This document shows positions 53,736-61,099 of a stretch of DNA of 64,000 bases, in pieces; within the stretch, counting starts at the first letter, position 1, and the number at the start of each line of letters is the position of its first letter. Position numbers and translations under genes: made by a program. The notes beneath the pieces are model-generated. The model had not been told where the DNA came from. It was given only the letters and a program-made list of their open reading frames with translations, and ran no database searches. Origin of the DNA: Tateyamaria omphalii (GTDB taxonomy: Bacteria; Pseudomonadota; Alphaproteobacteria; Rhodobacterales; Rhodobacteraceae); assembly GCF_014651375.1 (NCBI RefSeq), contig NZ_BMWT01000004.1:372001-436000 (forward strand), read 5' to 3'.

Positions 53736-55436
53736 TTAAACGCCTGTGACGACGACACTGTTGTTGTCTTGATTGACCGAGACGGTGCCCATTTTGGCGA
53801 TGTGGTTTTCAACCACGTCCCAGATCTGCGGGCCCTCGGTGTCCTCGTTGACGGATGCCCAGCCGGCGACCACGTAAGACCGCGCCGGATCAATCGCCTC
53901 GCCCGTCCTGAGCAATGTCATGTTGCTGATCCGGCTGCCTTGCGGTTGGCTCACATCAATGTGGTAGCCAAGCCCACCGGTGCGCACCATGTCGCCGCCT
54001 TGCTGGTAATAGGGGTCGGGGTTGAAGATGTTGTCAGCGACGTCTTCCAGCACAACCTTCAGGAATTCGCCGGTCATTTCCGTGCGATAGGCTTTGCCGT
54101 AGGTCATGGAGGTCACATTGAAGATGTCTTCGCGCGTGATGTCCTGACCCGGGATCAGAGACGGCCCCCAACGCACGCCAGGGCTCAGCGCGATCTCGGC
54201 ATCCCGTTCGCTGAGCAGCGCATCGCAGATCAGGTCGTCCCATGTACCGTTGAAGTTGCCGCGCCGGTAGAGCAGGCTGTCGGTCTGGCCGATCACTTCG
54301 GACAATTCCGCCTCAAACGGTGCGCGCTGGGCGTCGATCAGTGTGGTCATGTCCTCGTCGGGCGTGATCACGTCGGAAAAGATCGGGATCAGCTTGGACT
54401 TGTAGCCCAGCACGCGCCCATCGCGGATATCAAGGTCTATGCGGGTGACAAACTTGCCGTTGGAGCCTGACGGGAAGATCAGCGTCTCGCCCGACACCAC
54501 GGGTTCGGGCAGCGCGTCATGGGTGTGGCCCGACAGGATCACGTCTATGCCCGTCACGACCGTGGCCATTTTCTTGTCGACGTCAAAGCCGTTGTGGCTG
54601 AGCACAACGACGCATTCCGCGCCCGCGGCACGCACCTCGTCCACCATGGCCTGCATGTTCTCGTCCCGGATACCAAAAGCGTATTCGGGGAACATCCAGC
54701 CGGGGTTGGCGATGGGCATGTAAGGGAACGCTTGGCCAATGACCGCGATCTTGGTGCCGCCGCGTTCGAACATTTTGTAGGGCGGGAAGAGGTCGGTCGG
54801 TTCGTCCCATTCGACGTCAAAGATGTTTTGGCCGAGGGCGGCGAAGGGCAGGTTTTCGACCAACTCGTTCACACGGTCGGAGCCGAGGGTGAATTCCCAG
54901 TGGAAGGTCATGGCGTCGGGTTCGAGTGCGTTCATGACATTGACCATGTCTTGCCCTTGCGTCTTGAGGCAGGTGTAGGAGCCGTGCCACGTGTCGCCGC
55001 CGTCGAGCAGGATCGCGTCGGGGCGGTCGGCGCGGATCGCCTTGATCACCGTGGCGACCCGGTCCATGCCGCCGACGCGGCCGTAGCCTTGCGCGAGGGC
55101 AGAGAAGTCGCCGGAAGACAGCGCGTAGTGGCTAGGGCTGCCGTCTTCGATGCCGTAGAGCTTGCGGAAGTCGGTGCCTGTCACGTGCGGTACAGCACCC
55201 TTGTTGCCGCCTACGCCGATGTTGATAGACGGTTCGCGGAAATAGATGGGCTTCAGCTGCGCGTGGATGTCCGTGACGTGGATGAGGGACACGTTGCCGA
55301 AGGTGTCGAACTGCAAAAGCTGGTTCTGCGTCAGCTTTTGTTGTGCCGCCAGTCGCGCCCAGTTGCCGAAGCCCGATGTGCCCAAAAGGGCGGCGGCCGC
55401 CATGCCCACCTGCAGAAAATCACGCCGCGAGATCAT
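53736..55436 (-). CDS. soxB: SoxB, sulfate thiol esterase
   Basis: A 566-residue dimanganese hydrolase of the 5'-nucleotidase type. The Tat signal is SRRDFLQVGMAAAALLGTSGFG. Metal ligands sit in HVTDIHAQL at about residue 55, LLDGGDTWHGS at about 173, and SHNGF and LSGHTHD in the middle. It releases sulfate from the SoxY-linked cysteine-S-sulfonate. It is preceded by a terminator-like hairpin and its own dyad (55462-55483), which suggests partly independent expression from the soxXYZA genes. Confidence 0.94.
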   Translation of the reverse strand: MISRRDFLQVGMAAAALLGTSGFGNWARLAAQQKLTQNQLLQFDTFGNVSLIHVTDIHAQLKPIYFREPSINIGVGGNKGAVPHVTGTDFRKLYGIEDGSPSHYALSSGDFSALAQGYGRVGGMDRVATVIKAIRADRPDAILLDGGDTWHGSYTCLKTQGQDMVNVMNALEPDAMTFHWEFTLGSDRVNELVENLPFAALGQNIFDVEWDEPTDLFPPYKMFERGGTKIAVIGQAFPYMPIANPGWMFPEYAFGIRDENMQAMVDEVRAAGAECVVVLSHNGFDVDKKMATVVTGIDVILSGHTHDALPEPVVSGETLIFPSGSNGKFVTRIDLDIRDGRVLGYKSKLIPIFSDVITPDEDMTTLIDAQRAPFEAELSEVIGQTDSLLYRRGNFNGTWDDLICDALLSERDAEIALSPGVRWGPSLIPGQDITREDIFNVTSMTYGKAYRTEMTGEFLKVVLEDVADNIFNPDPYYQQGGDMVRTGGLGYHIDVSQPQGSRISNMTLLRTGEAIDPARSYVVAGWASVNEDTEGPQIWDVVENHIAKMGTVSVNQDNNSVVVTGV

Positions 55437-55461
55437 CTGTGATCTATCCCTATATACATAT

Positions 55462-55483
55462 GCGTATGTTTGAATTTATACGC
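55462..55483. promoter_or_regulatory. Inverted repeat upstream of soxB
   Basis: Arms GCGTAT and ATACGC are separated by 10 bases (GTTTGAATTT), 25 bases before the soxB start. The spacer contains one GAAT half-site of the SqrR/SoxR pattern but no matching partner at eight bases. It may be a soxB-specific promoter element. Confidence 0.4.
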
Positions 55484-55487
55484 TAAG

Positions 55488-55509
55488 AAAAAGCCCCGCG
55501 CCGCGAGAC
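55488..55509 (-). terminator. Terminator-like hairpin between soxA and soxB
   Basis: On the minus strand GTCTCGC and GCGGGGC pair (with G-U pairs) around a three-base loop and are followed by TTTTTC. It lies about 20 bases past the soxA stop. It would lower read-through from soxXYZA into soxBCDEF. Confidence 0.6.
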
Positions 55510-55527
55510 GCCAGGCCCAAGACTGGA

Positions 55528-56358
55528 TTAGTTGCGCACCGACGGTGTTTCGACCGACAGGCCTTCGCCACGCGATGCGAGATACAGTTCAAGTGCCTTG
55601 AACTCGTCGCCGCCCTCGGCAAACGGGGTGGCGCGGATGTTCTTCATGCAGCCCTTAAAGCGCCCGTGGATCGAGTTCAGCTTGGCGTTTTTCAGGCGGT
55701 ATGTCGGAAAGCCGTTGATCTGGCCCTGGCTCAGGTGGTCCGCCCGGATCATCACGCCGTAGTTGTCCTCGTGACAATTCGAGCACGACATGTCTAGTTG
55801 GCCCACGCGAGTGTAATAAAGCTCTTTGCCCTGCTCCCAGAACGGAGCGGCTTCACCATCAATGGTCACGTTCATCGGCATACCGCGGGATTGCAATCCG
55901 ATCAGCGCCGTCATTGCCGTCATCGGACCCTTTGACCATTTCCACGGCTCTGCGCCCATGCGCTCGGTCCGGCAATCGTTGATCAGGTTTTCCATGGTGA
56001 CCAATTCACCATCCTGAACACGCGGAAGTTGGGTGCGCAGACCGGCAAAATCCTCAACGTTTTCATGGCATGACGAACAGGCCTTGTTCTCGGTGCCGTC
56101 CACCTTGTCGAAAAGGTCAATGCCCTGGTCGACAAACACGAAGGCGGGGTTGTCGAAATCGTCTGTCTCCAACGCCTGGGTTTCGGCAGAACGGAACCGC
56201 CAACCGGAGTAGATCGTGTCGAGGTTTTCGACATGTGCCGGAGCCGCGACTTCGGTCACCATGGGTTCACCATCGATACTGAGTGTGTTGCTGTCCTGTG
56301 CAGACGCCGCGCCTGCGACGCCAGCAACAAGAACTGCAATCCAAGGTTTCAAGTTCAT
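55528..56358 (-). CDS. soxA: SoxA, diheme subunit of the SoxAX thiosulfate-binding cytochrome
   Basis: A 276-residue periplasmic protein with signal NLKPWIAVLVAGVAGAASA. Two heme sites, CSSCH at about residue 91 and CSNCH at about 194, mark the diheme form. The catalytic persulfide-carrying cysteine is in FKGCMKNIRA near 234. With SoxX it couples thiosulfate to the SoxY cysteine. A hairpin at 56403-56421 separates it from soxZ. Confidence 0.94.
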   Translation of the reverse strand: MNLKPWIAVLVAGVAGAASAQDSNTLSIDGEPMVTEVAAPAHVENLDTIYSGWRFRSAETQALETDDFDNPAFVFVDQGIDLFDKVDGTENKACSSCHENVEDFAGLRTQLPRVQDGELVTMENLINDCRTERMGAEPWKWSKGPMTAMTALIGLQSRGMPMNVTIDGEAAPFWEQGKELYYTRVGQLDMSCSNCHEDNYGVMIRADHLSQGQINGFPTYRLKNAKLNSIHGRFKGCMKNIRATPFAEGGDEFKALELYLASRGEGLSVETPSVRN

Positions 56359-56402
56359 ATTATCCCTCCCTGGGTGACCCCGTTGGGGCCTGGCTGGATC
56401 GT

Positions 56403-56421
56403 GCCTCCTTTTTCAGGAGGC
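56403..56421 (-). promoter_or_regulatory. Hairpin spanning the soxZ stop codon
   Basis: Arms GCCTCCT and AGGAGGC with a five-base loop overlap the soxZ stop and are not followed by a U tract on the minus strand. Its position suggests mRNA processing or stabilisation that allows soxYZ to be expressed at a higher level than soxA. Confidence 0.5.
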
Positions 56422-56742
56422 TTCGATCTTCTTGCTGGTTTCGTAGACGTCGCCGTCGTCATCGTACCATGTGAATGTGAACTCTCCGGACTCGGGCACA
56501 ACGGCCTCGAACTGGAAGTAGGGGTTGGTCGAAATCGCAGGCTCCAACGTCACGTCGATGACGTTCTGACCGTTAAAGTCTGCCGTAAAACGATTGATGA
56601 TCGACCGGGGAATGACGTTGCCGTCATCGTCCTTGCGCTGACCGCTTTCCATCTTGTGGCTGATCAGGGTCTTGATCGTGATCGTATCGCCGGTTGCTGC
56701 GGTTTTGGGGACCTTGACGCGGGGTTTTACACCGGATGCCAT
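56413..56742 (-). CDS. soxZ: SoxZ, sulfur-carrier partner
   Basis: A 109-residue Ig-like protein without a signal peptide, exported with SoxY. GVKPRVKVPKTAATGDTITIKTLISHKMESGQRKD is the family N terminus, and NPYFQFEAVVPESGEFTFTWYDDDG is the conserved C-terminal half. It forms the SoxYZ heterodimer that carries pathway intermediates on SoxY. Confidence 0.95.
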   Translation of the reverse strand: MASGVKPRVKVPKTAATGDTITIKTLISHKMESGQRKDDDGNVIPRSIINRFTADFNGQNVIDVTLEPAISTNPYFQFEAVVPESGEFTFTWYDDDGDVYETSKKIEAS

Positions 56743-56766
56743 GTTTTCTCTCCTCGTCTTGTCTGA

Positions 56767-57189
56767 TCAGCCGCCGCAGCCGCCGATGGTCACTTTCACA
56801 TTGGCCGATGCCTTCTGGAACGAGCCGTCTTCCATCTTTGCGATGGCGACGACGTTCTGGGTGGTGGCCAGACGAATGCGGGTGGAGGCGCTGCGCGATG
56901 CGCTGAGCGGGCCGAAGTTGAAGGTCGCCACGTTTGGAACTGGGTTTCCATCCGCAAAAAGCGTGATGGCAACCGCGCCGGGTGCGCTCACTTCGATTGG
57001 AACCGTGTTGCCGTTCTCCGCGATCTCGGGGGCAGTAAGGGTGATGGCACCCTCGCCAAGTTCCGCGCCACCGGTCAGTTCCGCGATTGCATCATCGGTC
57101 AGCGAGGCAAAAGCGGGCAGCGACCCCATTGCCGTTGCCGCTGCGCTTGCCGAGCTGAGGATCAGCAGATTGCGCCTTGTCAGTTTCAT
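56767..57189 (-). CDS. soxY: SoxY, sulfur-carrier protein
   Basis: A 140-residue protein with Tat signal TRRNLLILSSASAAATAMGSLPAFA. The last residues are GGCGG, the swinging arm whose cysteine holds the intermediates of thiosulfate oxidation. Other features are the Ig-like core PIEVSAPGAVAITLFADGNPVPNVATFNFGP. Because SoxZ lacks a signal, the heterodimer is co-exported by this Tat signal. Confidence 0.95.
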   Translation of the reverse strand: MKLTRRNLLILSSASAAATAMGSLPAFASLTDDAIAELTGGAELGEGAITLTAPEIAENGNTVPIEVSAPGAVAITLFADGNPVPNVATFNFGPLSASRSASTRIRLATTQNVVAIAKMEDGSFQKASANVKVTIGGCGG

Positions 57190-57213
57190 TTTTCGTCTCC
57201 TCGGATCAGGAAA

Positions 57214-57669
57214 TTATTGCTCTTTGAGCGTCAGCAGATACGCGACCACGTCTTCGACCTGCTGAGCGGTCAGGATACTCTTGCCTGCAAAGTCTTCGAG
57301 CGGGCGCTCGTAGCCTTTGTCGACATAGAAGGCTGGCATGATTGTCCCTTCGAACATCATTTTCGAGTTGGTCACGATGCCACGCAGTTCGGCTTCGTTC
57401 CAACGATCGGCGACGCCGTCCATGGGCGGGCCGACCTCACCGTGAAAGCTTTCTTCGGCCAGATCGGCGTTCGTGTGGCACGCAAGGCAATTCCCCTGCT
57501 TACGGTTTGCAAAAACCTTGCGCCCCTCTGCTGGATCGCCGGCTTGCCCCGTCAAGGACTGCTCAACCGTACCATCCACAAAAGATACAGCCGTTGGTTT
57601 GATTTCTTCCGCAAAAGCAGCCGACGCAGTCATTGCCACGGCGAACGCTCCTCCCAGTACGTATTTCAT
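57214..57669 (-). CDS. soxX: SoxX, monoheme subunit of SoxAX
   Basis: A 151-residue cytochrome c with signal KYVLGGAFAVAMTASAAFA. The heme site is NCLACH at about residue 58, and the axial methionine candidate is in SKMMFEGTIMPAFY. It passes electrons from SoxA to the respiratory chain. The promoter 74 bases upstream holds a perfect ATTC-N8-GAAT site, the likely main control point of the sox operon. Confidence 0.94.
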   Translation of the reverse strand: MKYVLGGAFAVAMTASAAFAEEIKPTAVSFVDGTVEQSLTGQAGDPAEGRKVFANRKQGNCLACHTNADLAEESFHGEVGPPMDGVADRWNEAELRGIVTNSKMMFEGTIMPAFYVDKGYERPLEDFAGKSILTAQQVEDVVAYLLTLKEQ

Positions 57670-57742
57670 GTGCCCTCCCTAGGTCGATTCTTTACCTTGG
57701 TTGACGGCACACTACTGTACACATTCGCAATCACGCAATATC

Positions 57743-57762
57743 AAATTCAACTACTTGAATTT
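57743..57762. promoter_or_regulatory. SoxR/SqrR-type operator upstream of soxX
   Basis: CAAATTC, AACTACTT, GAATTTT: ATTC-N8-GAAT with six-base arms AAATTC and GAATTT. It lies 74 bases before the soxX start, within the soxW/soxX gap. It would bind the ArsR-type SoxR encoded at 59608. Confidence 0.75.
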
Positions 57763-57823
57763 TTGTATTTGTTCGGAACTGCAGAAAGCTTGGCAGGATT
57801 GCTTCGCACACGCGGAGGAAGGG

Positions 57824-58384
57824 TCACCCCTTTTGTTCTTCAAATTTTCGAGCGTGGTACTTCTGGAAAGGCTCATCGCCGTCATATCCCTTCTCAACCA
57901 CCCAGTTGAGCATATTGAAAGTGGTCCAGCGCCCAAACGCCCCGGGCATATTGGCGACCGCGGCCTGGGTCGCCATGACGTCGTCGCTAACCTCTTCCGG
58001 AAAAAAGTAGATGCTTGGTGTGAACAAGGCTCCCCACCGTTTGACCATGTCCTTTTCGGGCAAGGCGGTGCCATCAAAATCGGTTACCTCGATGTCACCG
58101 AACATGTTGATCTGAACGACAAAGAAGTTATCCTGGATGAATTGCTCGATTTCAGGGATCACGAACACTTCTTCATGCATCTTGGTGCAATAAATGCAGC
58201 CGCGTTGCTCGACCATGATCATCAGGCGCTTGCCTTCAGAATTGGCTTCTTCAAGATCTTCGGTCAGGTCCTTGAACGTGTCACGCATCCACGGTGTCTT
58301 GTGCAATCCATCGTCGCCAAGTTCAGCGGCAGTTGCTGGCAACACCAGCCAAAATGCAGTCAATAAAGTAATCAGTCGAAGCAT
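57824..58384 (-). CDS. soxW: SoxW, periplasmic thioredoxin
   Basis: A 186-residue exported thioredoxin-fold protein with signal LRLITLLTAFWLVLPATA. The redox motif CIYC is in VEQRGCIYCTKMHEEVF at about residue 60, and a Pro before the cis-turn appears in FTPSIYFF. It is reduced by SoxV and keeps SoxY and other periplasmic cysteines in the reduced state. It lies 15 bases after soxV and upstream of the soxX promoter. Confidence 0.92.
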   Translation of the reverse strand: MLRLITLLTAFWLVLPATAAELGDDGLHKTPWMRDTFKDLTEDLEEANSEGKRLMIMVEQRGCIYCTKMHEEVFVIPEIEQFIQDNFFVVQINMFGDIEVTDFDGTALPEKDMVKRWGALFTPSIYFFPEEVSDDVMATQAAVANMPGAFGRWTTFNMLNWVVEKGYDGDEPFQKYHARKFEEQKG

Positions 58385-58399
58385 TGTATCCTCCCGAAA

Positions 58400-59140
58400 T
58401 TACCCAACGGTGCTGAACCACGGGATGTGCTCCAGCATCCATTGCGCGATGTAATTGATGGAATTGGTGGCGATCAGAACGCCGAACAGGATCAGCAGGG
58501 CGCCCATCGCCTTTTCGATCAGGCCAAGATGACGGCGGAACCGGGCCATCCATGCCATAAAGGGTCCAATGAACAATGCCGCCGCGATAAAGGGCAGGGT
58601 CATGCCCAAACCGTAGACAAACAACAGGCTCGCCCCCTGGCTGGCGGTGTCCTGACCCGCCGCAGTGAACAGTATGGCGGCAAGTACGGGACCAACACAG
58701 GGCGTCCATCCAAAGGCAAAGGCAAGACCAATGACAAACGCGCCGATCAAACCGACATTCGATGTGTTCCCAGCATCTGCACGGAATTGACGGTAGAGAA
58801 AGCCGATGCGGATCACACCAAGGAAATGCAACCCCATCGCGATGATGATGGCGGCCGCAATCCACCGCAGCAGATCAAAATACTCGCGCACCATCTGTCC
58901 GAATGCAGTTGCTGTTGCACCAAGACCCATGAAAACCGTAATGACACCTAACGAAAAGCAGCAGGCTGCCAAAAACGCACGAATCCTAACGTCGTGCGAA
59001 ATCTCTGCCTCTGCCGAGATCTGGTTCATCCCGACACCTGCGAGGTAGCTGAGATAGAAGGGCACAATCGGCAGTATACATGGTGACAGAAAAGACAGCA
59101 GTCCCGCGACCAAGGCGCCCAAAATAGTCACATCGAACAT
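58400..59140 (-). CDS. soxV: SoxV, CcdA/DsbD-type thiol-electron transporter
   Basis: A 246-residue membrane protein with six helices. The two reactive cysteines are in SFLSPCILPIVPFYLSYLAG at about residue 20 and GWTPCVGPVLAAILF at about 142, as in CcdA. It transfers reducing power from cytoplasmic thioredoxin across the membrane to SoxW. The gene is divergent from soxS with 80 bases between, where a near-operator is found. Confidence 0.94.
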   Translation of the reverse strand: MFDVTILGALVAGLLSFLSPCILPIVPFYLSYLAGVGMNQISAEAEISHDVRIRAFLAACCFSLGVITVFMGLGATATAFGQMVREYFDLLRWIAAAIIIAMGLHFLGVIRIGFLYRQFRADAGNTSNVGLIGAFVIGLAFAFGWTPCVGPVLAAILFTAAGQDTASQGASLLFVYGLGMTLPFIAAALFIGPFMAWMARFRRHLGLIEKAMGALLILFGVLIATNSINYIAQWMLEHIPWFSTVG

Positions 59141-59164
59141 GTTCAGGCGGCTCCTTGTCTTGAG

Positions 59165-59184
59165 ATATTCAAGAATTAGATTAT
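59165..59184. promoter_or_regulatory. Imperfect SoxR/SqrR-type site in the soxV/soxS gap
   Basis: ATATTC, AAGAATTA, GATTAT: ATTC-N8-GATT, one base off the ATTC-N8-GAAT pattern. It lies between the divergent soxV and soxS starts, where a single site could control both transcripts. Confidence 0.5.
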
Positions 59185-59220
59185 GATAAGATGTGAAACG
59201 ACGTCAATCGGAGTAGTGGC

Positions 59221-59589
59221 GTGACGCGACTGCGCATTCTGTGTGTCCTGGCATTGTCATGGCTGTCCTTGGGGGCATCGGCCCAGACCTATCTGCTCAT
59301 GGCGGAAGAAGATGGCTGTTACTGGTGCGCCAAATGGAATGAAGAAATCGCGCACATTTACCCCAAGACAACCGAAGGGCAGGTCGCCCCGCTGCAACGC
59401 TATGATCTGCATAGCGAAACACCTGATGTTGTGTTTGAGAAGCGCGTGCATTTCACCCCGACGTTCGTGCTGGTGCAAGACGGCGCCGAAGTCGGCCGGA
59501 TCGAAGGTTATCCGGGAGATGAATTCTTCTGGAGCCTTCTCACAATGATGTTCGAGCGCGCGAACATCCCCTTGGAAAAAAGTGGATAA
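59221..59589 (+). CDS. soxS: SoxS, periplasmic thiol-disulfide protein
   Basis: A 122-residue thioredoxin-like protein with signal RLRILCVLALSWLSLGASA and the redox pair CYWC in EDGCYWCAKWNEEI at about residue 37. VHFTPTFVLVQDG holds the cis-proline. In Paracoccus, SoxS is the periplasmic thiol switch needed for full sox expression and SoxY activation. The start is a GTG. It leads the soxS-soxR-soxT operon. Confidence 0.9.
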   Translation: MTRLRILCVLALSWLSLGASAQTYLLMAEEDGCYWCAKWNEEIAHIYPKTTEGQVAPLQRYDLHSETPDVVFEKRVHFTPTFVLVQDGAEVGRIEGYPGDEFFWSLLTMMFERANIPLEKSG

Positions 59590-59607
59590 ATCGATAAGTC
59601 GCTGGAT

Positions 59608-59982
59608 ATGTCAACGGAAACGGACACACAGGCGAGCACGCCTTCACGACTTCCAGTCTTCGACGCGGATATGTGTCAGGAAGACATGGACAAGATGATG
59701 CGCAATGCGCAAGCCGCATCCAATTTTCTCAAGGCGATCAGCCACGAGGGGCGTTTGATGATCCTGTGTCATCTGGCCTCCGGTGAGAAATCGGTGACCG
59801 AGCTTGAAGATCTGCTATCTGCGCGCCAAGCCGCCGTGTCCCAACAGCTGTCCCGCTTGCGCCTCGAAGGGCTGGTCAAACCCCGCCGTGATGGCAAGGC
59901 GATCTACTACAGCTTGACAGATGACCGGCCCAGGCAAATCATGGAAGTCGTCTACGACCTGTTTTGCAGGGACGAAGACTGA
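59608..59982 (+). CDS. soxR: SoxR, ArsR-family persulfide-sensing repressor
   Basis: A 124-residue winged-helix repressor. The two conserved cysteines of the SqrR/BigR/SoxR group are in LMILCHLASG (about residue 54) and VYDLFCRDED (about 119); they form a tetrasulfide bridge in SqrR. The recognition helix is SARQAAVSQQLSRLRLEGLV. It releases DNA on oxidation by sulfane sulfur. Sites with ATTC-N8-GAAT lie before soxX and the metallohydrolase gene and, in weaker form, before its own operon. Confidence 0.93.
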   Translation: MSTETDTQASTPSRLPVFDADMCQEDMDKMMRNAQAASNFLKAISHEGRLMILCHLASGEKSVTELEDLLSARQAAVSQQLSRLRLEGLVKPRRDGKAIYYSLTDDRPRQIMEVVYDLFCRDED

Positions 59983-60024
59983 CCGGTTGCCTCGCCAACA
60001 ATCGGTCTTCGAGAGGAAGCCGAT

Positions 60025-61080
60025 ATGCTGGAACTGCTTGGTGAAGCCAACACTGTTGCGCTGATTGGTCTATTGGGCGGTATCGCCCTTGGTCTTGCCG
60101 CGCGCATTGGTCGGTTTTGTACGCTTGGCGCGATCGAAGATGTTCTTTACGGGTCTGACGATAGACGCATGCGTATGTGGGCTCTGGCCATTGGCGTGGC
60201 CATCATCGGCACCCATGTGACCATGGCACTGGACGGGTTTGATGCATCGCAGTCGGCTTATCTGGACAGGGTCTGGAACCCGGCTGGCACAATTGTCGGG
60301 GGCCTTATGTTTGGCTACGGCATGGCCCTTAGCGGGAATTGTGGCTATGGCGCATTGGCCCGGCTTGGGGGCGGAGACCTGCGGTCTTTTGTAATTGTCA
60401 TCGTTATGGGGTTATCCGCTTATTTTGTTATGTCGGGCCCGTTGGCGCACGCGCGCGTATGGGTTTTCCCGGTCGAAACAGGTGCCACCAAGCCCCAAGG
60501 TTTCAGTCAGTTGGCAGATGCATATTTTGGCGTTTCGCCACTTGTGACCGGTCTGGTGATCGGCGCGCTGATTGTTGCTGTCGGCTTGGGCAGCGCTGAC
60601 ATGCGCCGATCTGCAAAACACATTCTGTGGGGCTGCGTTGTCGGTCTGGCGATCCTTTCGGGTTGGATCGGCACGTATTGGGTGGCCATGACAGGGTTCG
60701 AACCGGAACCGATTGAAACGCACAGTTTCGTGGCCCCCATTGGTGACACGATCATTTACGTGATGACAGCGTCTGGAAACACGCTCTCATTCAGTGTTGG
60801 CTCGGTCGTCGGCGTGATGATCGGCGCAGCCCTCGGGTCATACTCGAAGGGTCACTTTCGCTGGGAGGCGTGCGAAGACCCGCGAGAGTTAAAACGGCAG
60901 ATCGCCGGGGCCGCCATCATGGGGCCCGGTGCAATTCTTGCCGTTGGATGCAGCGTTGGACAGGGTATTTCCGCGTTTTCAACGCTTGCATTCAGCGCGC
61001 CCGTTGCGTTTATCGCGATCTTCCTGGGCGCAAGCATCGGCCTGAAGCAGCTCATCGCCGGCTTTTCTCCCGCCGAATGA
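60025..61080 (+). CDS. soxT: SoxT, YeeE/YedE-type sulfur-compound transporter
   Basis: A 351-residue polytopic protein with about nine helices. The cysteine motifs of the family are GRFCTLGAIED (about residue 34), LSGNCGYGAL (about 110) and AVGCSVGQGIS (about 313). It is the second member of this family here, with the other at 46363, and it is the third gene of the soxSR operon. It may import sulfur into the cytoplasm to inform SoxR. It ends 19 bases from the convergent serine hydrolase gene. Confidence 0.88.
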   Translation: MLELLGEANTVALIGLLGGIALGLAARIGRFCTLGAIEDVLYGSDDRRMRMWALAIGVAIIGTHVTMALDGFDASQSAYLDRVWNPAGTIVGGLMFGYGMALSGNCGYGALARLGGGDLRSFVIVIVMGLSAYFVMSGPLAHARVWVFPVETGATKPQGFSQLADAYFGVSPLVTGLVIGALIVAVGLGSADMRRSAKHILWGCVVGLAILSGWIGTYWVAMTGFEPEPIETHSFVAPIGDTIIYVMTASGNTLSFSVGSVVGVMIGAALGSYSKGHFRWEACEDPRELKRQIAGAAIMGPGAILAVGCSVGQGISAFSTLAFSAPVAFIAIFLGASIGLKQLIAGFSPAE

Positions 61081-61099
61081 GTGCCGGTCTGGTCCGAAC

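Noticed and set aside
53157-55442. Plus-strand frames of 437 and 307 residues
   Set aside because: They are antisense to soxC and soxB and have shadow-type composition.
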